From the NCBI RefSeq assembly GCF_031453555.1, contig NZ_JAVIZM010000001.1, forward strand, positions 2,983,001-3,047,000: a stretch of DNA of 64,000 nt, given 5' to 3'. The notes under the pieces were generated by a model that saw only the letters and a program-made list of their open reading frames with translations, did no database searches and was not told the DNA's origin. Of this stretch, positions 1 to 9,233 are shown piece after piece. Origin of the DNA: Bacillus sp. SLBN-46. Its GTDB lineage: Bacteria > Bacillota > Bacilli > Bacillales > Cytobacillaceae. Positions within the stretch are counted from its first letter, which is position 1. Each line of letters starts with the position of its first letter. The translations under genes and the position numbers were made by a program.

Positions 1-31
1 CAAAGTCATGTCCAAAAAATGATAAGAACGT

Positions 32-69
32 AAAAAGCCAAATCCTTGTATATATGGATTTGGCTTTTT
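32..69. terminator. Bidirectional intrinsic terminator
   Basis: A 14-bp inverted repeat (AAAAAGCCAAATCC with its complement) closes a short AT loop, with A and T runs on the two flanks. It lies just past the 3' end of the minus-strand transglutaminase-like gene and could also stop a plus-strand gene outside the window. Confidence 0.8.
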
Positions 70-118
70 CCAATTGTTAGTTTAGATATCTCTCACTAAT
101 AGCTGTGAGCGCATCCGA

Positions 119-1117
119 TTACCACGGATATTCGCCTTCCTTTTGTTTATCCGTTTTCGAAAAATACGCTGATTGATAATGAGGAACAAATTTTTGGGTA
201 TTCGCGTTAATAAACCCTGAGCCATAGGTTGGGTCTTCTGCCTGCCAGACCCCATTTAGCAGGACCTCATTCCATGCGTGGTTTTCACCGTAAGAGACTT
301 TTGTTTTAATCCCAACCGCACGGTGCAGCGCAGCACTTAAATGCGCATATCCTGAACAAAGAACATTACGAGATTGATAGGCTTGCAGTGCAGTATACAT
401 AGGTGGATTAGTTGAATTAACCAGTGGTGCATTATAAGCAACATTTTTCGCTACCCAGAAAAAAATCGCTTTAGATTTCTCTACATCCGTTTTTTTGCCA
501 TTGGTTATGTTTTGCGCGAGCGCTACTAGACCAGGGTCTGTGCTCTGTACCATAAAGCTTGGCAATAAATAGGGATCACCATCCGTTAAATGATATTCAG
601 CATAACCGAGAACCCGTTCAGGGTCATCTTCTTTGCCGTTATAATACTCATCCAAATTGATGATCACATCCCCAACTGTATAGGCAAGCGGATATTCATA
701 CTGAATCTTCCCTTTTTTAAAAGGAACCTTTATCGTTGTTTGCTTATCTGCCCGCTGTTCTTGAATATTTAAAATGACCCCATCTGCCTGATTGTATTTT
801 CCATAAGGTGTTGGCTTTCCTGAAACCACTAATTTCCCGTCCTCAACCGTTACCTGATATGTTTGGATTTCAGTAGCCTGATATTTTCCATCAGTAGCTC
901 TAGTTGGAACCGACGATGTTGCTTCCTGTTCCTCAACGGTTTCCTGTTTAGTTACCTGTGGTGAACCCGGAGCACGATCTAGCTGTGATTCCTCTTTCAA
1001 CGGAGAATCAAGGTAGGCTAAGAAATTTTTAACTTGATCTATAGAAGGAAGAAGGTCTTTTTGCCCAAGATAAAAAAAAGCATATGCCCCAAGAAACAGA
1101 ACGATGAGTTTCTTCAA
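119..1117 (-). CDS. Transglutaminase-like domain protein, membrane anchored
   Basis: A 332-residue protein. A hydrophobic N-terminal segment (residues 3-18) looks like an uncleaved signal anchor, followed by a low-complexity linker (about 40-75). The C-terminal half carries the transglutaminase/papain-like triad: Cys in NVLCSGYAHL (about 255), His in ENHAWNEV (about 282) and Asp in EDPTYGSG (about 297). This fold is used by extracellular proteases and amidases; the substrate cannot be told from sequence. Transcribed alone, with its terminator immediately downstream and divergent from the next gene. An extracytoplasmic location is inferred from the anchor. Confidence 0.8.
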   Translation of the reverse strand: MKKLIVLFLGAYAFFYLGQKDLLPSIDQVKNFLAYLDSPLKEESQLDRAPGSPQVTKQETVEEQEATSSVPTRATDGKYQATEIQTYQVTVEDGKLVVSGKPTPYGKYNQADGVILNIQEQRADKQTTIKVPFKKGKIQYEYPLAYTVGDVIINLDEYYNGKEDDPERVLGYAEYHLTDGDPYLLPSFMVQSTDPGLVALAQNITNGKKTDVEKSKAIFFWVAKNVAYNAPLVNSTNPPMYTALQAYQSRNVLCSGYAHLSAALHRAVGIKTKVSYGENHAWNEVLLNGVWQAEDPTYGSGFINANTQKFVPHYQSAYFSKTDKQKEGEYPW

Positions 1118-1209
1118 CTATCAAACACCTCCGCTTTCTTATAGCTATAAGTCTATTTTTCTATATATTCGAGACGTTGGCAACTTTTTAGGAGGGTCAC
1201 CTGTCAATT

Positions 1210-1218
1210 TGGTATAAT
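1210..1218 (+). promoter_or_regulatory. Extended -10 promoter of the ribosomal protection gene
   Basis: TGGTATAAT is a perfect TGn-extended sigma-A -10 box 35 bases before the ATG. No good -35 hexamer lies 17 bp upstream, which is normal for extended -10 promoters. Confidence 0.55.
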
Positions 1219-1253
1219 ATTTTACATAAGAAGAACGTAAAAAGAGGTGCATC

Positions 1254-3206
1254 ATGAAAAAAACAATAGGTATGTTTGCGCATGTGGATGCAGGAAAAAC
1301 CACATTGGCAGAGCAGCTTCTTTTTCATACGAAAGCAATTAGACAAAGAGGTCGTGTAGACCATAAGGATACCTTTCTCGATACACATGAGATAGAAAAA
1401 CAAAGAGGGATTACCGTATTTGCAGACCAAGCTAAGTTTACTTTTAATCACTCAGACTATTTTCTGATAGACACTCCAGGCCATGTGGACTTTTCTCCTG
1501 AAATGGAACGAGCCATTCAAGTGATGGATTATGCAGTAATCATTATTAGTGCCGTTGAAGGTATCGAGGGTCATACCGAGACGGTTTGGAGACTTCTACA
1601 AAAACATCAAGTTCCAACATTCTTCTTTATCAATAAAACAGACCGAGTAGGTGCGGATGTCCATAGGGTCATGGAAGAAATTCGAGACAATCTAACCCAA
1701 AATGTCTGTGATATAACCGAGACTCTGAACGAAAAGGAAATGAATGAGGAATTAATTGAATTTTTAGCCGAACGAGATGAGACTCTTTTGGGTCAATATA
1801 TGGAAACCGGTTATCAGCTAGATATTTGGCTGGAAACAATGAAGACAATGATAAACGGAAATGAAATTTACCCGTGTGCATACGGCTCTGCATTGCAAGA
1901 CATCGGTGTGGATAGTTTTCTAAGAAAAATGGACTTATTAACCTCGACGAATTATGATCATCATTTACCCTTTGCAGGCAGAGTCTATAAGATACGCTAT
2001 GATAACAAAGGGACAAGGATTACGTTTATAAAAGCTCTTAGCGGAACCCTAAAAGTTCGTGAAGAAGTTAGCTACGCTGATGCAGATGTCGTCCTTAGCG
2101 AAAAAATCACTCAGATTCGTATATACAATGGAAATAAATTTATCACTGTTGATCAGGTGTCTGCAGGTGAGATTTTCGCCGTGACAGGACTTTCCTCAGC
2201 TACTGCTGGGGATGGATTGGGAGCATTAAAGGAAAAAGCCGTTTACGAAATGGGTTCTGCGCTAAAATCCAGGGTCATCTTTGACCCTTCAATACATGTA
2301 AAAGAGGTATTACAGTACTTCCATATTTTAGATGCAGAAGACCCCTCCTTGAATGTTACGTGGGAGGAACGATCGCAGGAAATTCACATTCGAGTCATGG
2401 GTACGATTCAGCTAGAGGTGTTAAAACAAATAGTTAAGGAACGATTTCACTTGGATATTCAATTGGGGGAACCAGAAATATTATACAAAGAAACGGTTGA
2501 GACTGTAGTTTGTGGGTACGGACATTTTGAACCGTTGGGCCATTATGCTGAGGTTCACCTTAAAATAGAACCGGCAGCTAGAAATAGCGGTATTTCTTTT
2601 GAGACCGTGTGCCATACGGATGATTTACCCGTCGGAACCCAAAATCTAATACGGCATCACCTGTTTGAGCGGGACCACCGTGGATTGTTAACCGGCTCTC
2701 CACTTGCGGATGTGAAAATCTCTCTATTGACAGGGCGTGCCCACAACAAGCATACCTCAGGTGGTGACTTTAGAGAGGCCGCCTACCGCGCTTTACGACA
2801 AGGGCTGGAAAAAGCTGCAAATGTGCTGTTGGAACCTTTCTATGCTTTTAAAATGAGAATAGAATTAGATCACTTAGGTAAGATATTAACAGATATACAA
2901 AACGCACATGGTAGTTTTGATGCTCCGCTTACAGAAGGGAACAAGGCTTTTCTAACTGGAAAAGTACCTGTTGCCACATTTATGAACTATGGCCCGGAAT
3001 TTGCATCAATTACACAAGGAAAAGGCACATTGAACCTAGTGTTTGGCGGGTATTATCCGTGTCACAATTCCAACGAAGTAATGGAGAGAATCAACTACAA
3101 CAAGGATGCAGACCCCGAATATTCTTCGTCATCCATCTTTTGCTCTAAGGGACAAGGCTATTCTGTACCTTGGGATCAAGCGGAAGCGAAGATGCATTGT
3201 TTGTAG
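1254..3206 (+). CDS. EF-G-like ribosomal protection protein (Tet(M)/OtrA type)
   Basis: A 650-residue translational GTPase. Visible motifs are the P-loop AHVDAGKTT (residues 9-17), the switch I segment KQRGIT, G3 DTPGHVDF (about 73) and G4 NKTD (about 128). Domains II-V follow, with the EF-G fold IV pattern. Length matches Tet(M)/Tet(O)/OtrA proteins (about 640) rather than EF-G (about 690). Members of this family dislodge tetracycline from the ribosome; chromosomal Bacillus relatives are often uncharacterised, so resistance is an inference. Start chosen at the ATG behind AGAGGTG. Transcribed alone, followed by a hairpin. Confidence 0.85.
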   Translation: MKKTIGMFAHVDAGKTTLAEQLLFHTKAIRQRGRVDHKDTFLDTHEIEKQRGITVFADQAKFTFNHSDYFLIDTPGHVDFSPEMERAIQVMDYAVIIISAVEGIEGHTETVWRLLQKHQVPTFFFINKTDRVGADVHRVMEEIRDNLTQNVCDITETLNEKEMNEELIEFLAERDETLLGQYMETGYQLDIWLETMKTMINGNEIYPCAYGSALQDIGVDSFLRKMDLLTSTNYDHHLPFAGRVYKIRYDNKGTRITFIKALSGTLKVREEVSYADADVVLSEKITQIRIYNGNKFITVDQVSAGEIFAVTGLSSATAGDGLGALKEKAVYEMGSALKSRVIFDPSIHVKEVLQYFHILDAEDPSLNVTWEERSQEIHIRVMGTIQLEVLKQIVKERFHLDIQLGEPEILYKETVETVVCGYGHFEPLGHYAEVHLKIEPAARNSGISFETVCHTDDLPVGTQNLIRHHLFERDHRGLLTGSPLADVKISLLTGRAHNKHTSGGDFREAAYRALRQGLEKAANVLLEPFYAFKMRIELDHLGKILTDIQNAHGSFDAPLTEGNKAFLTGKVPVATFMNYGPEFASITQGKGTLNLVFGGYYPCHNSNEVMERINYNKDADPEYSSSSIFCSKGQGYSVPWDQAEAKMHCL

Positions 3207-3240
3207 AAACATTGTGCCTACTGAGTACACAATTAAATAA

Positions 3241-3260
3241 GGAGCGAATCCCTTCGCTCC
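3241..3260. terminator. Short hairpin between convergent genes
   Basis: GGAGCGAA and TTCGCTCC form an 8-bp stem in the 56-bp gap between two convergent genes. There is no long T-run, so it is a weak terminator at best. Confidence 0.45.
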
Positions 3261-3262
3261 CC

Positions 3263-3994
3263 CTACATCGTCCTTTCCTTACCGGAGTTACCCTTTAAGG
3301 CATGAACAACAAATGTACCTAAAAATACAATAATTAATATAGAAAAGAAAACAAATTCATCTAAATGATACCCAAATGCCGAGGTAATCATTTTTATGGC
3401 GATAATACCAATTAACACAAAAGCAGTGCTCTCAAATTCTGGTACTCTCTCAATTAAAGCAAGGAATAGATTGGCCACTCCGCGCATCAATAAGATTCCT
3501 AATACTCCCCCAAGAAATAATACCCATTCTTGATTGGATACACCAAATGCAGCGATGATACTATCCAAACTAAACGCAATATCCATTAACTCAACAGTTA
3601 TCACGGTTTTCCAAAAACTCATTTTCTTATTTTGAACCTCGTCTTCCTCTTCATCCTTCTTTATAAAGTTTTGAAACACAATCCAAAGTAGATAATGACC
3701 GCCTACAATTTTGATCCATCCCACATTAATTAAAGTCACTCCGAGACCAATCGCTATGATTCTAAACAGATAAGCACCGAAGATCCCATAGAAAAGAGCT
3801 TTCTTACGTTGCTTTTTTGGCAAATGTTTCACCAATACTGCAAGAACAAGCGCATTATCGGCGGATAATAACCCTTCAAGAATAACAAGAGAACCAATTA
3901 CTCCCCAACTAGCGGGATTTGAAAAAACTTCTCGTAATTCATCTAATGAAAAGAATGTACTGTAGCTATGCAGCAGTTCTAGTAGGAATTCCAT
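3263..3994 (-). CDS. TerC family integral membrane protein
   Basis: A 243-residue protein with about seven hydrophobic helices. TerC hallmarks are EGLLSADNALVLAVLV (about 39-54) and the second acidic helix motif ELMDIAFSLDSIIAAFG (about 135-151), whose acidic residues sit in the membrane. An acidic cytosolic loop (KKDEEEDE) separates the halves. Bacillus relatives (YceF, YkoY) export Mn2+ or load metalloenzymes during secretion, so a metal export role is likely. The ATG has an AAGGGAG site. I looked for a yybP-ykoY Mn riboswitch upstream and did not recognise one. Confidence 0.85.
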   Translation of the reverse strand: MEFLLELLHSYSTFFSLDELREVFSNPASWGVIGSLVILEGLLSADNALVLAVLVKHLPKKQRKKALFYGIFGAYLFRIIAIGLGVTLINVGWIKIVGGHYLLWIVFQNFIKKDEEEDEVQNKKMSFWKTVITVELMDIAFSLDSIIAAFGVSNQEWVLFLGGVLGILLMRGVANLFLALIERVPEFESTAFVLIGIIAIKMITSAFGYHLDEFVFFSILIIVFLGTFVVHALKGNSGKERTM

Positions 3995-4160
3995 TTTTTC
4001 TCCCTTTCATCCAATTTAGTGAATTGCAGAAGCAAGAAGGCTTGTCCCTATCAATCTCACTTCTTGCCTTCCACTATAAATGTATGAGTGGGCATTAGAG
4101 AAATGAACCAAAACTCAAATTTGCTGAAACAAATTTTATAAAAAGAAAGGAGTTTTCACT

Positions 4161-4187
4161 ATGGAAAAAGAACTATTATTTAGTTGA
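4161..4187 (+). other. Possible 8-codon leader ORF before the histidine kinase
   Basis: An ATG behind a good AAAGGAG site opens MEKELLFS and is closed at once by TGA TAA. It ends 27 bases before the kinase start. It could be a translated leader that tunes kinase expression, or a chance ORF; no stem-loop supporting attenuation was evident. Confidence 0.25.
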
Positions 4188-4214
4188 TAATAGATTTTAA
4201 AAGGATGTATTTTC

Positions 4215-5264
4215 ATGAAAACTTCTCATACTCACATTAATTACCGCGACTTAATTCCAAGGCAAAAAGGGTTTGTCTTTAAGTTTGTAAAAAAAGAGGA
4301 TCATTTTATACATACATTTAGTGAGGGTGATTTTCTTACGACATTAGGAATTGACTCTGATTGGATTATCGGAAAAACACTCTTTGATTTTTTACCAAAT
4401 GAAATTGCGAAACAGAAGAATGAATTTTATGAACAAGCATGGAGAGGAACTCCAGTTAATTATGAAGGTCAAGTGAATGGTTATTTCTATATTGCCTCGT
4501 TAAACCCGATGGTCGTTAACGGTCAAACAGTCGAAGTCAACGGAACAGCCATCGATATTTCAACCGAAAAGGAAAACGAAATTAAGCTTAGGCAAATGGA
4601 AAAACTTTCGCTAGTAGGTGAATTAGCAGCTGGAATTGCCCATGAAATCCGGAATCCCTTAACCTCAATAACAGGGTTTACCCAGATTATTAATGAAAGT
4701 ATTCAAGATCCTTCCTTAAAAGGTTACCTTGAAATCATGCTTGATGAATTAGAACGAATTAATAATATTGTTAGTGAGTTTATGTTTATAGCAAAACCAG
4801 CTGAAGGATTTATCTGTAAAGAGATTAATATGGGTACATTAATCTCAAGTGTACTATTTTTCATGAAACCACAATTTAATATGAATAGCGTTAATATTAC
4901 ACTGGACTTTGACTCCTCCATAACTGCTTTTTGTGATCCGAATCAAATTAAACAGGTTTTAATCAACCTCCTACAAAATGCGGTTGAAGCAACATCTACT
5001 AATAAAAATATCGAAATATCGCTAAAAAACGAAAGTGAGAATTATTTTTCTATAAAAATAAAAGATTATGGCTCCGGCATTTCAGAAGAGCGGCAGAAAC
5101 GCTTATTCGAACCCTTCTATACGACTAAGGAAAAAGGGACAGGCTTAGGATTAATGGTATGTAAGCGAATTATAGAAAACCACCGTGGCACGATTGACAT
5201 CCAAACGCAACAAGGGGAAGGAACAGATGCGATCATCATACTGCCAAAACAGCTAGAAAAATAG
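4215..5264 (+). CDS. PAS-containing sensor histidine kinase
   Basis: A 349-residue cytosolic kinase with no membrane helix. An N-terminal PAS-like domain (about 15-115) precedes a HisKA dimerisation helix with H-box HEIRNPLTSITGF (phospho-acceptor His about 143). The HATPase_c domain has the N-box NLLQNAVEA, G1 DYGSGI and G2 GTGLGL. Soluble PAS kinases of this layout in Bacillus include the Spo0F-directed sporulation kinases, so a phosphorelay role is plausible but not shown. No response regulator is adjacent, which makes it an orphan. A hairpin terminator follows. Confidence 0.88.
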   Translation: MKTSHTHINYRDLIPRQKGFVFKFVKKEDHFIHTFSEGDFLTTLGIDSDWIIGKTLFDFLPNEIAKQKNEFYEQAWRGTPVNYEGQVNGYFYIASLNPMVVNGQTVEVNGTAIDISTEKENEIKLRQMEKLSLVGELAAGIAHEIRNPLTSITGFTQIINESIQDPSLKGYLEIMLDELERINNIVSEFMFIAKPAEGFICKEINMGTLISSVLFFMKPQFNMNSVNITLDFDSSITAFCDPNQIKQVLINLLQNAVEATSTNKNIEISLKNESENYFSIKIKDYGSGISEERQKRLFEPFYTTKEKGTGLGLMVCKRIIENHRGTIDIQTQQGEGTDAIIILPKQLEK

Positions 5265-5268
5265 TAAA

Positions 5269-5289
5269 AGGGCCTGCAAAAACGGCCCT
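5269..5289 (+). terminator. Terminator of the histidine kinase gene
   Basis: AGGGCC and GGCCCT form a 6-bp GC-rich stem around a short A-rich loop, followed by GTTT, directly after the kinase stop codon. Confidence 0.6.
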
Positions 5290-5305
5290 GTTTCATATCA
5301 AAAAT

Positions 5306-6163
5306 TTACCGTTCCGCTCTCCAACTTACGATGTACTCGGTATGTTCGCTAAGAAGCGTTATTTTGGGTTCCTCCAAGCTCCAATTCCCCATTAAATTTA
5401 ATTCCTTACAAGCTAGATCAAACTGGCACATCGCTATTCCCATATCCAATAGCTGCATATCATAGCCTAACTTTGAGCTATAGTTTGGCGTGTGTTCAAT
5501 GAAGAAATGACAAAGCTTCCGATCCGCCGATACCACCAGTCTCCAAGGCTGTTTATTAGATGCAGATGGCCCAAGCCTGACCATTTCAATGGGTAATTCC
5601 AGCTGTCCTGCCTGTTCCTTTTCCAAGATTGCATCAAAACTAGAATCATAAAAAAGCTTTTCCAAAGGCTTCTTGTTGTCTGCTTTCACTACAATACGCA
5701 AGGCTTTATCAAACACCCGCTGTTTATTACTCTGATACCCGATAGGTGTGATGCATGGTATGAACTCCCCTTCACCCAGCTGAAGCTCTTTTTCAAACGA
5801 ATGTCGGTTGAAGGTTCCTCCCATCCAGCACGTACCTAACTCAATCTCCGTCAAATATAAAACTAGTTTTTGAAAGGTGTACGCAAAATCCACTAGAGAT
5901 GTTTTATCATTCTCGGTAATACCAACCAAGTATGCTCTTGGATTTTTAATAAAACCATAGGTGCCTAATTTGATTCCTTTGTCTGTTACATTGTTAGTTA
6001 CTTGAATTAGCTCTATTCTTCCCTTTCGGCCCAGTGGTCCTATTAAGTTGTTCTCGTCAACTATGTATTCATTTATTTTTCTATAATCAGCTTCTGATAT
6101 AGGTTGTGTGTCATATGTCCTGATCGACTGACGCTTTCTAATCGTTTCAATTACCGAACTCAT
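5306..6163 (-). CDS. Nitroreductase family protein (tandem half-domains)
   Basis: A 285-residue protein opening with the nitroreductase signature (IRKRQSIRTYD, about 8-18) that contacts FMN phosphate. The second half contains GPSASNKQPWRLVV (about 199-212), the usual N-terminal motif of the fold, so the two halves appear permuted relative to classic nitroreductases. This is typical of the putative TM-nitroreductase family. It is likely an FMN-dependent NAD(P)H oxidoreductase of unknown substrate. It lies 104 bp downstream of the MFS gene on the same strand, but a terminator between them suggests separate transcripts. Confidence 0.8.
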   Translation of the reverse strand: MSSVIETIRKRQSIRTYDTQPISEADYRKINEYIVDENNLIGPLGRKGRIELIQVTNNVTDKGIKLGTYGFIKNPRAYLVGITENDKTSLVDFAYTFQKLVLYLTEIELGTCWMGGTFNRHSFEKELQLGEGEFIPCITPIGYQSNKQRVFDKALRIVVKADNKKPLEKLFYDSSFDAILEKEQAGQLELPIEMVRLGPSASNKQPWRLVVSADRKLCHFFIEHTPNYSSKLGYDMQLLDMGIAMCQFDLACKELNLMGNWSLEEPKITLLSEHTEYIVSWRAER

Positions 6164-6212
6164 CTAATCCCTCCACGTCCCTATGTTATTCACTTTATAA
6201 TTTAACACAAAG

Positions 6213-6245
6213 AAACCTCTTATCCTTTTAAAAATAAGAGGTTTT
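6213..6245. terminator. Terminator after the MFS pump gene
   Basis: AAACCTCTTAT and ATAAGAGGTTT form an 11-bp stem with an A/T loop, between the MFS stop codon and the nitroreductase start. Confidence 0.75.
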
Positions 6246-6267
6246 ACGGAACATTTAGTGTCCAACT

Positions 6268-7470
6268 TTATGAAACAGCCTTTATTTTTTTCGTACGCTT
6301 GTGTAAATTAGTATTCCAATACGCCATAGTTGTTGCGCCTAATAGTAAAACTCCTGTGACGATAAATACTAGTTGGACTGGAAAAATCCCGCCTATGAAG
6401 CCTCCTAGGATGGGACCAATCATTCCACCGATTTGGTTGGCTGTTTGACTTAATCCGAACGCTCTTCCTCGGAAATCACTTTCTGTCGATGTAACAACCA
6501 GACCGTTTAAAGCCGGGTACACTGCGCAGAAAAACACCCCAAAAGCAAATCGAATAATGGAAAATCCCCAAATCTGGCTAAATATTACATGAGCCAGCAT
6601 CCCGATCCCACCACCTAATAAACCGATAAAAAGTACTCGCTGGAAACCGACCTTGTCTGCCCACCTCCCCCAATATGGTGCAAAGATCGCAGAGGCAATT
6701 CCAGGGAGTGAGAATACTATACCTGCAATTAGTGATGCATTTTCAGACGAACCTCCTAATTTAACAATATATAATGGTAGGACAGGTTCAATTGTCATCA
6801 CTGAGCATGACGTAACTACCCACAACAATAGAACAAACATAAACGGACGATTGGACCAAGCGATTTTCAGGTCCTTTTTTACAGAGCCACGCTCCTTGCT
6901 TGGTGTGAAGTTCTCTTCTTTTACCCAAAATATAATGAACAAAGTGGCGATAAGAACGATGCTACCTGCACTAGCAAATGCCCAGCGATTTCCCACGAGG
7001 TGTGCAATTCCTCCACCGAGCAATGGACCAATAATCGTTCCTGATGCAGAAGCTGTAGAAATCATAGAAAGTGCATAACCAACTTTTTCATTCGGTGTAT
7101 TGGTTCCAATTAACGCTATGGCTCCTGGAATAAATCCGCTCAACAATCCCTGTAGAATTCTCAACACCAATATTTGATAAGGATTAGTCACAAAGGCCAT
7201 TAGAGTATAGATAAAAAAGAGAACAATCCCGGCTCGAACAATCATTGGTTTTCTGCCATATTGATCCGCTACCCTACCCCAAAAAGGGGCTGCGACCGCA
7301 CCGGCAAAAAAAGCTGAACTAAATAACAAGCCTGACCACATTTCCGTATGTTCATGAACACCAATTTGCAATAGAAATATCGGCAAAAAGGGAATAACCA
7401 TGGAAAAACTAGCCGCTGTAAAAAAGACCCCAATCCATAACACCCATAAATTACGTTTCCAACTCTGCAC
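6268..7470 (-). CDS. MFS multidrug efflux transporter
   Basis: A 12-helix major facilitator of about 400 residues. It carries the motif A signature after helix 2 (WGRVADQYGRKPMIV) and a repeat of it in the second half (WGRWADKVGFQRVL), plus a motif C-like segment GTIIGPLLGGGI in helix 5, typical of drug:H+ antiporters related to Bacillus YitG and Blt. I place the start at GTG 7470 behind GGGAG (protein beginning MQSWKRNLW) rather than at a TTG nine codons upstream that lacks a ribosome site. The substrate is unknown. Confidence 0.85.
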   Translation of the reverse strand: MQSWKRNLWVLWIGVFFTAASFSMVIPFLPIFLLQIGVHEHTEMWSGLLFSSAFFAGAVAAPFWGRVADQYGRKPMIVRAGIVLFFIYTLMAFVTNPYQILVLRILQGLLSGFIPGAIALIGTNTPNEKVGYALSMISTASASGTIIGPLLGGGIAHLVGNRWAFASAGSIVLIATLFIIFWVKEENFTPSKERGSVKKDLKIAWSNRPFMFVLLLWVVTSCSVMTIEPVLPLYIVKLGGSSENASLIAGIVFSLPGIASAIFAPYWGRWADKVGFQRVLFIGLLGGGIGMLAHVIFSQIWGFSIIRFAFGVFFCAVYPALNGLVVTSTESDFRGRAFGLSQTANQIGGMIGPILGGFIGGIFPVQLVFIVTGVLLLGATTMAYWNTNLHKRTKKIKAVS

Positions 7471-7666
7471 GCTGTTCCATCTCCCAAAGTTGATCAAAGT
7501 TGTGTGTCTTCCATTCCGTTTCCAATGATCATTTATTTTGGATTATCATACCATATCAGCAAATTATTTTCACTTACGAAATATTCGAATACAGAAATAG
7601 TTAGATAAACCGAATATAATTTGGGCACAAGGAAACATTATAAAAAACTGGATAGGGAGCATAAAT

Positions 7667-8656
7667 ATGGGAATAAATGATATTAAACTAACCACTGCAG
7701 AAATTGCAACATTATGGATCACTTATATTCAGAATTCAGCCATGTGGTGTTTCTATAAACATTTCCTTCAATATGTTCAGGACGTTGATATAAAGGCTGT
7801 CACGGAAGAAGCATTAATCTCGGTAGAAACCAATAATAAAAAAATTAAAATGATTTTTACTGAAGAAAAAATCCCAACTCCAATAGGCTTCACCGATAAG
7901 GACATTGACTTAACTGCTCCTGCCCTATTTACAGACCTGTACGCCTTAAGTTTTGTCTATCGCGGTGGACAAATGATTGTGCCCCATTACGCTTCTGTTC
8001 TAATAAAGGTTGCACGATCTGATGTGGTTAGTTTTTTTGAGGACTGTTTGTCTAATGAAATGAAACTTTATAGAAAATCATTAAATCTTATGCTATCTAA
8101 AGGAATATACGATCGGCCCCCAAAGATTCAATATCCTAATGAAGTTGCTTTTATTGAGCAACCCTCATCGTTACTGGGAAATTGGTTTGGCAGAGGCGCA
8201 CCCCTAAATGTGATTGAACTGGACGAGCTATTTTTGGCTATTGAAAGAAATTATATTGGTCTTCTTCTTATAATTGGTCTACTACAAGTATCAAAGGATA
8301 AGGAAGTAAAGGAATATCTTTTAAAAGGGAAAAAATTAGCCGAGAAGCAAATAGAGGCCTTCAATCAGGTTTTTAGAGAAAATGAAGAGTTTCCGACTTC
8401 CCCCGTTACGATGGAAGTAACTAAGTCCACTATTTCCCCTTTTTCAGAAAAATTAATGCTCTTTATCATAAGTACTTCAAATCAGGTGGCAATGAACTCG
8501 TTAATTTATTCGATGTCGGTTTCATTGAGGAAGGATTTAGTCGTTGATTATTCACTTTTTATTATGGAAATTATGAAGTATGGAAACGAAGGGCAAAAGC
8601 TTTTGATTGAACGTGGCTGGTTGGGAGCAGCCTCCGCAATCTTTTTTTCGGAGTGA
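7667..8656 (+). CDS. DUF3231 family protein
   Basis: A 329-residue protein made of two similar helical halves, each with the ferritin-like pattern of DUF3231 (TAEIATLWITYIQNSA near the N-terminus and a matching helix after about residue 190). DUF3231 proteins are common in spore formers and several are spore-associated, but the biochemical role is unknown. The ATG follows AGGGAGC. A strong terminator shared with the convergent gene follows. Confidence 0.8.
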   Translation: MGINDIKLTTAEIATLWITYIQNSAMWCFYKHFLQYVQDVDIKAVTEEALISVETNNKKIKMIFTEEKIPTPIGFTDKDIDLTAPALFTDLYALSFVYRGGQMIVPHYASVLIKVARSDVVSFFEDCLSNEMKLYRKSLNLMLSKGIYDRPPKIQYPNEVAFIEQPSSLLGNWFGRGAPLNVIELDELFLAIERNYIGLLLIIGLLQVSKDKEVKEYLLKGKKLAEKQIEAFNQVFRENEEFPTSPVTMEVTKSTISPFSEKLMLFIISTSNQVAMNSLIYSMSVSLRKDLVVDYSLFIMEIMKYGNEGQKLLIERGWLGAASAIFFSE

Positions 8657-8681
8657 TTTATATAAACCATAAGCCAAATAA

Positions 8682-8716
8682 AAAAGTTGGTTACCTATAT
8701 TAAGTAACCAACTTTT
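8682..8716. terminator. Bidirectional terminator
   Basis: AAAAGTTGGTTAC and GTAACCAACTTTT form a 13-bp perfect stem between two convergent genes, with A/T runs on both sides. Confidence 0.85.
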
Positions 8717-8723
8717 CCTTGTG

Positions 8724-9053
8724 TTAGCATAACTGATTCCATAATCTATTGCTTTCTACAACAGAGTTGTTTTCAATAATGGTGTACGCTGCATTTGTAA
8801 TGGCTTGTGATAATGTATCACCAGTTCCTCTGATGTCATTAAATGAAGCCTCTGATACTCCATCACTGGAAAAACTAAATCCAAATGTCTCTAATCTTTC
8901 AACGATTAGCATGGCATGGTCGAGGTTATGCTCGGGCTGAAAGTCAGACTCATGAATGAATTTCCCCACTTCATAATCATACCAACGATCCCATCTATTT
9001 AACTTCCAACCAAGTATTCTTCTTGCAATTGAATCTGTTTTGTACAATTGCAT
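8724..9053 (-). CDS. Small protein with a phage-type ABA sandwich domain
   Basis: A 109-residue soluble protein. The pattern DSIARRILGWKLNRWDRWYD, then HNLDHAMLIVERLETFGFSF, then a C-terminal segment that calls and ends in NAAYTIIEN matches the small BC1872-like 'phage ABA sandwich' family found in Bacillus prophages and chromosomes. The function is unknown. No other prophage genes are nearby. The ATG follows AAAGGAGG. Upstream, two copies of TTATATAAC flank the promoter region and may be an operator. Confidence 0.55.
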   Translation of the reverse strand: MQLYKTDSIARRILGWKLNRWDRWYDYEVGKFIHESDFQPEHNLDHAMLIVERLETFGFSFSSDGVSEASFNDIRGTGDTLSQAITNAAYTIIENNSVVESNRLWNQLC

Positions 9054-9160
9054 TCCCTCCTTTTAATGTTATATAACAGATGCATTAATTATTTTATATT
9101 ATATAACAATATTTCGGAGTCGACTACTAAATTTTTATATTTTTCAAAAAATATTAATAA

Positions 9161-9189
9161 AAAAACATCCAACCAGGTTGGATGTTTTT
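9161..9189 (-). terminator. Terminator of spx
   Basis: AAAAACATCCAACC and GGTTGGATGTTTTT form a 14-bp perfect stem with a one-base centre, downstream of spx on its coding strand. Confidence 0.85.
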
Positions 9190-9233
9190 CATAGTAATCT
9201 ACAACTTACCTACACTCCACCACAAGTCGACTA

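Noticed and set aside
3995..4160. Possible yybP-ykoY Mn riboswitch upstream of terC
   Set aside because: Only a GCAAGAAG/CTTCTTGC inverted repeat is visible; the conserved riboswitch core was not found.
8724..9053. Prophage remnant
   Set aside because: Only one phage-type small domain is present, with no integrase, att sites or structural genes around it.
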